Below, piece by piece: positions 34,176 to 44,500 of a stretch of 64,000 nt of DNA. Every line of letters starts with the position of its first letter. Positions within the stretch are counted from its first letter, which is position 1. The stretch comes from Diphasiastrum complanatum (Eukaryota > Streptophyta > Lycopodiopsida > Lycopodiales > Lycopodiaceae): NCBI GenBank assembly GCA_029204225.1, contig CM055098.1:52286728-52350727 (forward strand), in the 5' to 3' direction. The translations under genes and the position numbers were made by a program. The notes under the pieces were generated by a model. That model did no database searches. It was not told the DNA's origin and saw only the letters and a program-made list of their open reading frames with translations.

Positions 34176-35512
34176 TCCTACACCTAGATGCTTGATGTAA
34201 AAAACATAAGACCCCTATATCTAACATAGATAATCTTTTTCAATTCTTCACATATTTCATGATTATTCGTGCATGTTTCTTGATCATTGATCTAGGGTCA
34301 GGTGAAACCAACTTTGGTTCTACGTCTACTCATCTGATACCTACAGGAATCACAAACTTAGACAACCAATTTATTTGAAGAACGCTTACAACGGGCTTGC
34401 GGCTGATCTCCAGCAAAGGGTAACCAATCCTGTCATAATTTCAAAGTTCAAATGTCAAGTTTAAGAACTTGAAGTCATTGAAGACTTGGCCATCTTCAAG
34501 GACTTCCACAAAACTTGCATTTAGAACAAGTATACAGAAATACATTACCTTTTCAATAGTCTACAAAAATACACTATGTTTTCAATAGCTTCGACTTTTT
34601 TGCATTTCCCCGAAATGCGACACTTGCATAGTTCAAAAGTTTTATTTTTAACACACCTTCGACTTCTTGCGATAAAAAAAAAATGAAGAGAGAGAAAATC
34701 ACGAAGGTCATCTATTCTCATAAGTTAAACTGTTTTAAAGACCATCGTGTTTTTGAGGGCACCTTCGGCTTATTTTAAAAAATGCAAAGAGAGAGAAAAA
34801 TCTTGAAGGTTGTCTAAAATAAACGAGGAACGTTCCAACGATGTCCTCGTCCACGTCAACGGTGCTGAATTATTGACCGTAAATATTGTGTACAGTTGTA
34901 ATAGAAGCCATATACTTCCAAGTACAACTGCATTTCTAATTAGGTGACAAGCATTCAATGTAATTAATACACAGATGAAGTCTATAAATAGATCATCCAA
35001 GCACAGATTACGAGTTGCTCCGTCCATGAGACACATTATTTGAGCCTCCCAATTACGTCGTCATTTCTTGTTGTAATTATTATTTTGTATTGTGCTTGCA
35101 GTAGCTTGCTTTTATCTGTGTACAATGTAGATGAATGCTTGTTGTGATTGAACGCACTTTCATTGCTGTTTGATCGTGCTTGTTTACTCACTCTAATCTA
35201 AAAACAAGTGTCTACGACTCCTCAGTTTTTGATTAGACGATGGATGTCTTTGACGCCTGAGAAACTCGCGTTATCATATTGCTCTTCTATTTATTTCAGA
35301 GCTATACTTTACGTTGAATCTGATTTCAGTAGTACCACATACAAACCATATCTAATCTCTTCGGTGGACTGTACTCTTGTTTCAAAGTATGAATTAATTT
35401 CTTAAAATCTTGTTGGGCAATTAGAACACATAAAGCTGTGATTACATTTAGCATAAGCTGCCTATTAGACTGTTTTTGCATTTAGCAGTTGATTACAACG
35501 GGAGAGCTGTTC
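34176..35512. other. Presumed low-copy flank, no gene recognised
   Basis: A diverged direct repeat lies at about 34640-34710 and 34757-34815 (CACCTTCG.CTT..., GAAGAGAGAGAAAA, GAAGGT.GTCT). CTATAAATAG at 34982-34991 is a good plant TATA box, but no convincing coding exon follows; the nearest frame has no ATG. Confidence 0.4.
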
Positions 35513-35520
35513 CGAAATAT
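35513..35520. repeat. 8-bp CGAAATAT flank (second copy 37482-37489)
   Basis: CGAAATAT sits immediately left of the Fam-3 similarity and immediately right of the LTR end at 37481. It may be a target duplication extended by chance or a rearrangement scar. Confidence 0.5.
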
Positions 35521-35783
35521 TCCTGCTCTCTTCTCCATTCGCGTTCGTCTATCTCCCTTGCCCCATCAGAGATGAGCTTGTTGGGACTTCATTTTTTTCA
35601 TGAAGTACTTCTCTTACATGTGAAACTACTTTGGATATCAATCTATGCATCTATCTTTGCCTCTTTGCCATAGATTTTGATGTAGATCTTGGATTTCAGT
35701 CTACTGTTGATTAAAGTGCATAAGCTTGACTTAGGAGATCATTCACACACATTAGGGCATTTCCACACATGTGAAATTTCACA
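35521..35783 (+). repeat. Fam-3 LTR, 3' part
   Basis: It matches the inner half of 33517-34175 on the opposite strand and ends ATTTCACA before the primer site. Confidence 0.75.
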
Positions 35784-35795
35784 TGGTATCAGAGC
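35784..35795 (+). other. Primer-binding site, initiator Met tRNA
   Basis: A perfect TGGTATCAGAGC follows the LTR end. Confidence 0.95.
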
Positions 35796-36312
35796 CTACC
35801 TAAGATTTTGATGCATGTTTCATCCATAGTTTCAAAAATTTCATGAAAATCAAGATATAGAGAGTGTTGATTGCATCTCCCATGCTATCTCAAGCAAATT
35901 TGAAGGTTCATCAAGAGGGTTCATCATCATAAAGATTGAATCATTTTTGACATTGTATGGACTTCCCTACTCAGACATGTGTGAAGGACATGGCAATTCA
36001 CTTTGGTGGTTCTCTTCCATGTGAAATCCAAATTTGGTGCTTGATAGCTAGTTTCAAAGCTATTAGAGCCCAGTTTGTGTAGCATTGATTTCATAGTGAT
36101 TGGATCTTCCAATAAAAAGTTATAATCAATTGAATCAAGGTGGGTAGGGCACCCAATGTGGTTGGACACATCTATCTTTGTCTCTATTGTGCCTATTTGA
36201 TAAAAAATCACAAGTCTAGGCTTGCCAATTCCATCTTTTTGAGATCTAGCCATCATTTTCAGGTCATATCCCTTTTCTTTCATACAATTGGATTGTATTT
36301 GAGTGATTTGTG

Positions 36313-36468
36313 GATTCTTGGAGTATTTCACACATTCCGAAGATAGCTTGACCCAAACTTTGCCTATACTCCATCCATTGATGAGAGGTTGATTCTTGGA
36401 GTGTTTCACACGTGCCAAAGATAGCTTGACCCAAACTTTGCCTATACTCCATCAATTGATGAGAGATT
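36313..36468 (+). repeat. 78-bp tandem duplication in the Fam-3 leader
   Basis: Unit 36313-36390 is repeated at 36391-36468 with few differences. Each starts GATTCTTGGAGT and contains TTTCACAC followed by CCAAACTTTGCC. The leader before gag is otherwise non-coding (35796-36598). Confidence 0.88.
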
Positions 36469-36598
36469 GAAAAAGCTAGTGAGGTCCATTTTGTTGCAAG
36501 ATCTTGCATAGGAGCTGGTAGCACGCCCTTATTGGATCCTATAGTGAGAGAGGAAGCAATATTTTAATGTCTATTTCACAAGGAGTCTTCATTAGCTC

Positions 36599-37395
36599 AT
36601 GGCATCTATGGGTTCCTTTTTATTGGAATATAGTGAAAGCCTATCTACCTCAAACTATTCTATTTGTAAGGTTAGAATGGAATCTATCCAAGATGTGATG
36701 GACATTGTACTTGGGATTGAGAAGGAGCCTCAAGTCCTTCAAGAAGTACAAAAGTACAAGAAGAGAGCTGGCTCTCCATTATATCAAAATGAATGTCTCC
36801 AATGAGAATTTGAGGGAGATTGGTGCTTGCACTTCGGCCAAGGAGGCCTGGGATACTCTCAAAGCAATCTATGAGGCCAAGAATACCTCAAGACTCCTCA
36901 CTCTTAGAAATAAAATCTTCCAAAGTTCTCAAAAGAGTGATGAGAGTGCCACTAATTATGTTTTAAGAGTGAAGGATACTCATATGGAGCTGCTTGTATT
37001 GGAGATGCCATTAATCAAAGTGAGCTAGTCCAAGTCATACTTAATGGCTTGAAAGATGAGTATGACAATCTTGTCCAATCCTATGACATCAAGGAGGATC
37101 TACCTACTTTGGAGGCTTTGCAAAGAGTGCTAATGGCTGAAGAATCAAGACATGAGAACAAGCTATTAAGGATGGAGAAGTTATCACTCAATCATAATGG
37201 TGATGGCAAAGCTCTTTTTGCCAAGCACAAAGGGAGGATCAAGAAGCAACACCAACACTTCTCTAAGGACAAAGCAAAAGATAAAGACCAAGATGGAGAG
37301 GAGGAGGACACCTCTCATTCTTCTACCTCAAAGAAAAAGAAGAATATCAAATTTTCTTTTGTGGCAAGAAAGGTCACTATGCTAAGAAGAATTAA
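36599..37395 (+). pseudogene. Fam-3 gag, frameshifted
   Basis: ATG 36599 opens MASMGSFLLEYSE and VRMESIQDVMDIVLG. Frameshifts near 36770 and 37000 move to LHYIKMNVSNENLREIG, NTSRLLTLRNKI, then MKDEYDNLVQSYDI, a Lys/Asp-rich linker and a knuckle whose first Cys is lost (KFSF for KCFF, with HYAKKN after a shift). It is truncated before the protease. Confidence 0.87.
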
Positions 37396-37400
37396 TTCAA

Positions 37401-37481
37401 GTGTTGATCTAAAGTGCATAAGCTTGACTTAGGAGATCATTCACACACATTAGGACATTTCCACACGTGTGAAATTTCACA
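37401..37481 (+). repeat. Fam-3 LTR terminal fragment
   Basis: TGTTGATCTAAAGTGCATAA to TTTCACA matches 35706-35783 and includes CACACGTGTG at 37462-37471. Confidence 0.8.
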
Positions 37482-37489
37482 CGAAATAT

Positions 37490-38700
37490 AGTGGAAAATG
37501 GACTAAATTTTTTTCATCTGATATTTTTAGCATCTTTAACATGGTCACCACAACTGTACACTTGTTGCGTTTGGTATGAATATCTGGAGCCATAATGGAT
37601 GAACTAATAAGAAACTACCACTTTTGTTGTCAATAGCATGATCGTAATGGACGATCAATAAGAAACCACCATGTGTCGTCAATAATCATCATGACATAGG
37701 ACAGTCTTTAATGAATCATGATTGAGGAATACAAATCAGATGCACATGAGATCCGACTCATAAATCAGCATCGAATTTTGACTGGACCTATGGGGACCCA
37801 CGCGAAATCATTAAATGACCAATACACGGAAGATTAGGAGTCATTACATGAAGATTCAAGGTCATTTTTGTTAATTCTCCACTTGTGAGATTGCAGCCTT
37901 TGTGGTAGCTTCATTAATATCACCTACCAAATAAAAGCTTGTTCAGGAAGACTATCCAATTCCCCAGAAAGGATCATTTGAAAACCTTTGATTGTTTCTA
38001 CGGGAGTAACATATTTACCTGGATAACCAGTAAAATCCTCTGCCACAAAAAAAAATTATGATAAGAAATGTTCGATTTTTCATGCTCTTGCTACGGTTTA
38101 ACGATCCTCAATTTCCAAAGTTCTACATAAACAACCACAACACGAGCTGAATACTTTCCAAAGCCCTCGAGTCCCTACGAATAGTCATATTGATTCAACC
38201 TGCATTGTTCTCCTTTGAGGAATCTCTGCTTCCTTCTTGCATTCATTTGATATTCAAATATCAATTCAGTGCACAGACATTGGACCCTAATCTGCCATTC
38301 AACCCATTTGCACATTCAATCGACATTTTCCTATATTGTTTAAATGCGAATCAGTTGTGCTCATCTGCTCCGATGTATTCCATGTGCCGTGAATCGATAT
38401 CTTAGATGGGTTGAACAAAGAAGACTGCTTGGGTCCATTCAGGTGGTGTTTCATGGGGCAGTTGGTCGGATAGGCAATCTGGTTTGTTTGAAGATGAAGT
38501 CCATAAAACACACTCACAAGGACACAAAATCACTTGTAAATAAAGTAGTGGGGCTCTTCCCAATGCCAACCTCAAGGGAATGTAAGAAACTCTAGATGAT
38601 TGATGCAAAGATACTCTTCATCATCAGTTTGCTTGGGTATCAATTCAGCGTGCATTGATAGGTTTCATATTGTTTTTCAGATATAGTTTATTCTTATACA
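37490..38700. other. Presumed low-copy flank, no gene recognised
   Basis: A direct repeat of AATAAGAAAC(T/C)ACCA...GTCAATA lies at about 37596-37630 and 37660-37684. 38344-38595 is an 83-codon frame without known domains. Confidence 0.4.
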
Positions 38701-38721
38701 TAAGCATGTTTGTTTGTGCAG

Positions 38722-38825
38722 TCCTCCCATCAAAAAAATTCTGTTAGTTGCGGATGGTATACTATATACAATGCCAAATCCCTTTTCAATTGGCTTGGAC
38801 AACAGGAAGAGCTTCCTGATCTATG
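38722..38825 (+). other. Candidate host exon with a C48 (Ulp1-like) protease active-site motif
   Basis: A TTTGTTTGTGCAG acceptor ends at 38721 and a CTATG|GTAGAC donor starts at 38826. The open phase reads SSHQKNSVSCGWYTIYNA, then LFNWLGQQEELPDL. Q-x-N-x3-CG-(F/W/Y)-(Y/T) is the active-site Cys motif of C48 cysteine proteases. A second phase is also open, and nothing else of the catalytic domain was found nearby, so the call is tentative. Confidence 0.3.
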
Positions 38826-38939
38826 GTAGACACTATATTCATTTGATATATTGTATGTTTTTTTTTTTTCTGTTTAATGATATATGTTTATGAAAAAAGT
38901 GCTTAGCAGTTTTGGGTTTTTGCAGTTTGTATGTCCGTG

Positions 38940-39309
38940 CTTGAAAAAGTCCAAAACTTAAAATCAAGAAATTCTATCAAATTTAGGGTTTCTCCAAAAA
39001 TGCAAAGTATTGAATCAAGCGAAATCTACATGCAAGAGCTAGAATCTAGATATCTCATCTAATAGAATGTAGCATCCACAATCACAAGCAATTTTTGTCT
39101 CCACATTCCAGTAAGTGGTTTCAAAAACCGTCCATACAAATATTTTGACCGAAAATGATTTTAAGATCACATAGATCCAAACTCTATACTTGAAACTACA
39201 AGATTTGAGCTAGAAGCACCTCCAAATCTAGATAGAATTTTTGGCACCCTCAAATCCACCAAGATTTGGAAAATACACCGACTTTGGCTTGCAACTTGAT
39301 CTGATACTG
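38940..39309 (-). repeat. Copia leader fragment related to Fam-1
   Basis: It parallels 45720-46062 (AATTTTTGTCTCC, CATACAAAT, TTTTGA..., GATCCAA, TTTGAGCTAGAA). A degenerate primer site CTGATACTG lies at 39301-39309. Confidence 0.62.
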
Positions 39310-39870
39310 TGTGAAACATCATAGATCAATACACATTTAGTTCATCAATGATCTTTAGCCAAATTTCATTACACATAGAAATAGCTAGAAGACAGAAATC
39401 ACTACTTTATGCATGCTGGAACTTAGAAATGCACAAAGATCTGATCATAAACACTTAGATATGACCTAATATTGTCCCTTTTCATACAAAATCAATATTG
39501 AACTGTACTTCACACGTGTGAAAACTAGATCAACCATAAAATCAATATTCTACACATAGAAACTCAAGATATCAAGAGACAAACACATGAGATGGACATA
39601 GAAACACAAGAGATGAATTCTCCACAACGAAAGAAACTTTGATGATTATTTCTCCACATAGGTACATCTATTTATAGCTTCCAAACTATCAATTTTCCAC
39701 TTGCCCCAAACTTGACCTTGATTGGAAACTTTTTGATATTTCATCAAAAACCTAGAAACACTAGTCTAGATGCAATGTATCAAATTTAACCAATTAGAAT
39801 GGGTCCAAATATGATTGTAATGCCACATATTTGCTAAATAATGCATATCTTCTCAAATATGGCAACTTAT
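39310..39870 (-). repeat. Copia LTR related to Fam-1 (outer end uncertain)
   Basis: It starts TGTGAAACATC next to the degenerate primer site. CACACGTGTG is at 39511-39520 and a CTATTTATAG (TATA on the minus strand) near 39668-39677, the same order as in 46075-46727. Confidence 0.62.
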
Positions 39871-39945
39871 ACTCAAAGATGAAGACATGCGCTGGACAAT
39901 GGTATATTATGAAGAGGCCTATATCATTTCTGATGACAATAATAG

Positions 39946-40128
39946 TTGTCACAGTCACAAAAGAATCATGAAAACAAACAATTCGGATGGGGTTCGGATA
40001 TGATTGCTAGTCACTGCCAGCTGTATGATTCATACAGTCCTCCAGAATGTAGTCGAGCACTACTGATCTACGTTAATAGATTGATGCAGCATTCAACAAG
40101 AATTCAACCAATGTGCGGAATTAGATGA
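39946..40128 (+). other. Candidate terminal host exon
   Basis: An open frame ending at 40128 reads ENKQFGWGSDMIASHCQLYD, SPPECSRALLIYVNRLMQHS. A TGTCACAG acceptor-like site lies near 39952. It could be the last exon of the same gene as 38722-38825, with the LTR fragment 38940-39870 lying in the intron between them. No homology can be asserted. Confidence 0.25.
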
Positions 40129-40750
40129 GCAAGAGAATTAGACATGCGAATAATAGCAAACTAATTTGCATTCAAGATCAGACTTGAAAAGAGTGATATG
40201 TGCGCAAATGGCTACAAAATCATCTATTAATTTTCTGATTCTTCAAGCACTGCATGCAAAAACCACGTAGTGCGTTGGTGTGAGAGAAATACAGTTCTCT
40301 CACGAGTAATGTCTCGCTTACTAGCGGACTTGTTGGATCTTCAGATCCTATGCAGAATTGTCTCGCACGCAGGTGGAGTCGTATTTTGTCTGTGTGTCTT
40401 GCTTACTAGCATTAGACTACATGTGTCTTCTAATCAAAAATTACGAGAGTGGCAGATTAGCTATGACCTAGAGTGTATCTGCTGACATCATGCTATCAGA
40501 TCAGATATCTGTACTTTTGGGTACTTGCATGGTCTTGCTGGTCCTTTTTGGAGCATGAGGGCAGAAAAGGTGTCATGACGATTTTTGTGTTGCATCGTTT
40601 GACTTTCTTGCCGTCTGACTTTCTCCTGCTGTACCGTGAAAAATTCTCTTTCGCGAATCTTTCGCATTCGTGTCTTCTCGTCAGGATGTTCGTGAACATT
40701 TCTGCTTCATGCCTTTTGACTTTCGCGTTCGCGAACATTTTCGTCAGGCA

Positions 40751-40866
40751 TGTGAAGAATTGCCAAAAATTGGCAAATCTAGCTTGATCAAAAACCATGT
40801 AGAATAGTGTAAATTGTGTACACAAGTGGGTCCCACACATGTGAGGCCATGATGCCACATGGGAAA
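40751..40866 (+). repeat. Fam-5 5' LTR, first part
   Basis: TGTGAAGAATTGCC start, matching 50462-50577. It is interrupted at GGAAA (40862-40866) by the Fam-1 insertion and resumes at 46733. Confidence 0.92.
40862..40866. repeat. Target-site duplication GGAAA (left; right copy 46728-46732)
   Basis: GGAAA on both sides of the Fam-1 element. Removing one copy and the insert restores a Fam-5 LTR that aligns with 50462-51158. Confidence 0.95.
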
Positions 40867-41519
40867 TGTGAAAAACTCAGATCCAAAAGATGCTAAAGTT
40901 TCATAAAGATCTTGGCCATGGAAGTTATGCACATCTAGATTGAAAAAATGATAGAAATTGTGATGTTAAGCATACTAAACATCAACTAAACATCAAAATC
41001 TGATCATAAGCTTCCACAAACAGAAACTTGCTGTCCCTGTCCGTACTTCAGAGCCTACAACCTGCATTTCACACGTGTGAAGCCATAGCAACAAAGAAAT
41101 CACAATTCTAGTGGCTAGAATGCAAGATATGAACAAAAAAGTGAGAGAGAAGAAGATGGACCTTCAAAGAGCATAACATTCATTCAATAGAATGAAAATG
41201 AGATGTGTACATACTCGTGGAGATGGCTATTTATAGCAGCCATAGTGCCTCTTGGCCACTTGTCTTATGATAGGCTAAAATTGGGGTCCAATAGGATTCA
41301 CCCATATACCTAGAAATTTGGTCAAATAGGAATGCACCAAATTATGAGCCAATAGAAGAGCTCCACACTCGACCTCCTCTAATTAATGTGACCTCAAAAG
41401 TAGTGTACACATACTTTGGGCCTCTACATACATGTATGAACCTATCTCTAACTTTTATTTGGCCATAGGCCTACAAAATCTCAAGTTAGGAAAATACTAC
41501 TAGTTGACAATTTTTCACA
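40867..41519 (-). repeat. Fam-1 3' LTR, 653 bp
   Basis: TGTGAAAAACTC to ATTTTTCACA, the same length and, by eye, the same sequence as 46075-46727. The palindrome is at 41068-41081. Confidence 0.97.
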
Positions 41520-44500
41520 CTCCCTCTTCAACTAGTTTTAGCATAGATTTAGAAAGTACACCAAGACTTGTTCTATGCTTGAAAAATAAGTCCTTTCCCA
41601 ATGCTTTGGTAAAGATATCAGCCACACATTCCTTTGATGGGACATGTTCAAGCTTGATCTCTTTTGCCAACACTTGTTCTCTCACAAAATGGTAAGCCAC
41701 CTCGATATGTTTGCTCCTTGCATGGAAAACCGGATTGCTTGCTAGACTTTGGGCTGAAAGGTTGTCACAAAAGATGATTGGACTCTCTGAAAAATCCAGC
41801 AAATGAAGCTCCATAATCATCCTCTTGATCCACACCATCTCCTTTGTGCATGATGTCAAAGCTTTGTACTCGGCCTCACTAGAAGAAAGTGATATAGTTG
41901 CTTGTTTCTTCGACATCCATGAGATAGCTCCATCACCTATGAAAATAGCATGTGCATTTATGGATTTTCTATCCATAAGGTCTCCTGCAAAATCTGAATC
42001 TGAAAAACCAAATAAGTTAGGTGATGAGCCTCTATAAACAATGCCAAAATCTTTTGTTCCCGAGATGTATCTCAAGATCCTCTTTCCTAGTTTCCAATGT
42101 TCTATGCTAGGATCTTGCATGAATTGGCTTAATCTACCAACACAATAAGATAAATCAGGTCTTGTGATGGTTAGATATATAAGAGAACCTATTAGCTTCC
42201 TATAGAGAGTAATGTCCTCGAAGGATCTTTCATTACCTCTTATAGTTAGCTTTACATGTGATTCCATAGGTGTATCAATAGGATTTGCATCTACCATATG
42301 AAATCTATTGAGAATAGAAATAGCATACTTCTCTTGTGAAATAAAAGTGATTTGAGAAGTTCTAATTACTTCTATTCCTAAGATATAGCTCAAAAGACCA
42401 AGATCATGCACTTCAAATTCCTTTTTTAGTGCTTTCTTGATATCTTCTATATCTTCCTTGTTCCCTCCACTTAAAATAATGTCATCCACATAAATTAGAA
42501 GGATTGTAACATCATTAGCACTAATTCTAAAGTAAAGTGAATGATCATACTCACTCATAGTGAAGTTTTGAGAAAGTAGAAAAGAGTTAAGCCTAGCATA
42601 CCAACTCCTTGGTGCTTGCTTAAGACCATACAAACTTTTTTGTAGAAAACACACATGATTAGGCTTGCTATGAGAAACATAGCTCTCGGGTTGCTCCATG
42701 TAGACTTCCTCTTCAAGATCACCATTCAAGAAAGCATTAGAAATGTCTAATTGCCAAAGATCCCATCCATAAAGAGTTGCAAGGGAAATGATTACTCTTA
42801 TGCTCACCATCTTTGCCACGGGTGCAAAGGTTTCCTCATAGTCAATGCCATGCTCTTGAGCATAACCTTTAGCCACCAACCTTGCCTTCAACTTGTTGAT
42901 AGATCCATCTTGATTTGTCTTTACCTTGAAGATCCATTTGCATCCAATTGCACTTTTGCCCTTTGGAAGCTCCACCAATCTCCATGTGTTGTTCTTCATA
43001 AGTGCTTCAAACTCAAGATCCATTGCTTGGATCCATTCCTCTTCTTGCCTTGCTTCATCTACACATGAAGGTACATCAAAAGAAGTTAGGAAAGCATAGT
43101 TGGATCCATCCACCACTTGCTTACCTTTGCCATCATAAGTGAGCCTTGAGGGTTTCACTTTATGCCTTGGAGTTCTCCTTGGAATTTGACTTGAAGAGGC
43201 TTCTTCAACATCCACATCCAATGTGTCATCAACTCCATTGTCATCAAGCACATTAGTTGCAACAACACCATCATCACTTGAAACAACTTTTGGAATGTTA
43301 CCTTCATCAAAAATGACATCCCTACTTGTGAACACTTTCTTGATTGAAGGAACATAAATCCTATATGCTTTGCTTACTTCACTATAACCAACAAAAATGC
43401 CCTTTCTTGAAGATGGATCCTCCTTAGTTCTATCATCAAGAGTAATGTTGAAGTAGCAAATGCATCCAAAAGTTCTTAGAAACTTGACATTAGGCTTCGT
43501 ACCAAACAAAGCTTCAAAAGGGGTTTTTCCTTCCAATACAACACTTGGCCATCTATTGCATAGGAAATTTGCACACAACAAAGCATCACTCCAAAAAGGT
43601 TTAGGAAGATTAGCATTCAATCTCATTGCCTTTGCACTCTCACACAAGGTTCTATTCTTCCTCTCGGCCACTCCATTTTGTTGTGGTGTTCTTGGACATG
43701 TGTACTCCCTCTTGATCCCATGCTCATCGCAAAAGGCTTTGAATTTGTTAGAAATGTATTCACCACCATTGTCGCTCCTCAAGCATTTGATTTTGGTTGT
43801 AAATTGAGTCTCAATAGCAACTTTGAACTTGACAAACACATCAAACACCTCATCCTTGCTCTTTAGTAGATAAACCCAACAAAATCTACTAAAATCATCA
43901 ATGAAAGTTACATACATCTTAGCACCTCCATTGCTAATTGTAGTAACACCATGAATATCCGAATGCAAGAGAGAAAAAAGCATCTTAGATCTAGATATAG
44001 ATCTAGTATATGGCAATCTATGTGATTTAGACAAAGCACATTCTTCACAAACATGATTCAAGCAAGTAAGAGACTTGGGAAGTCCCCTTACTACCTCCTT
44101 TTTGGCTATTACCTCCAAGGCCTTGTAGTTGAGATGTCCCATCCTTTTATGCCATACCTCTTGAATTGACATTTGTTCATTTGCCATGCATCCAACTTGG
44201 TTAGCAACAACACATGCATCAAGCTTGAACAATTTCCCTTGCCTTTTCCCTTTTGCAATGATACTACACCCCTTTTTGATCAAGCAAGCATCACCATCAA
44301 ACTCAACTTTGAATCCTTTGTCAAGCATTTGGCTTACACTAAGTAAGTTCTTGGTAATGGATGGAATGAGCAAAACATCTTTCAATTCTATATTCCTATT
44401 TGTAGAAAGTGAAATAGGAATTGTGCCAATCCCCTTGATTGCACACTCACCATCATTTGCGGTATAGATTACCTTCCTATCACCATCAAATGCCATTAAA

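Larger units (their letters stand above)
35521..37481 (+). mobile_element. Short Fam-3 deletion derivative (partial LTR, leader, gag, LTR tail)
   Basis: Partial LTR 35521-35783, primer site, leader with a 78-bp tandem duplication, broken gag 36599-37395, then an abrupt jump to the last ~81 bp of an LTR (37401-37481). All of pol is missing. The same terminal LTR sequence occurs at both ends (AAAGTGCATAAGCTTGACTT, then the TTCACA end), the right one with a perfect CACACGTGTG, the left with CACACATGTG. Confidence 0.75.

Noticed and set aside
34770..35405. Possible host gene after the CTATAAATAG box at 34982
   Set aside because: The downstream frame at 35208 starts at GTG rather than ATG, and the first ATG (35241) stops after six codons. 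No splice-supported exon found.
36264..36524. Minus-strand frame with a 26-residue repeated peptide
   Set aside because: The repeat is explained by the 78-bp leader duplication of the plus-strand Fam-3 element; no coding evidence.
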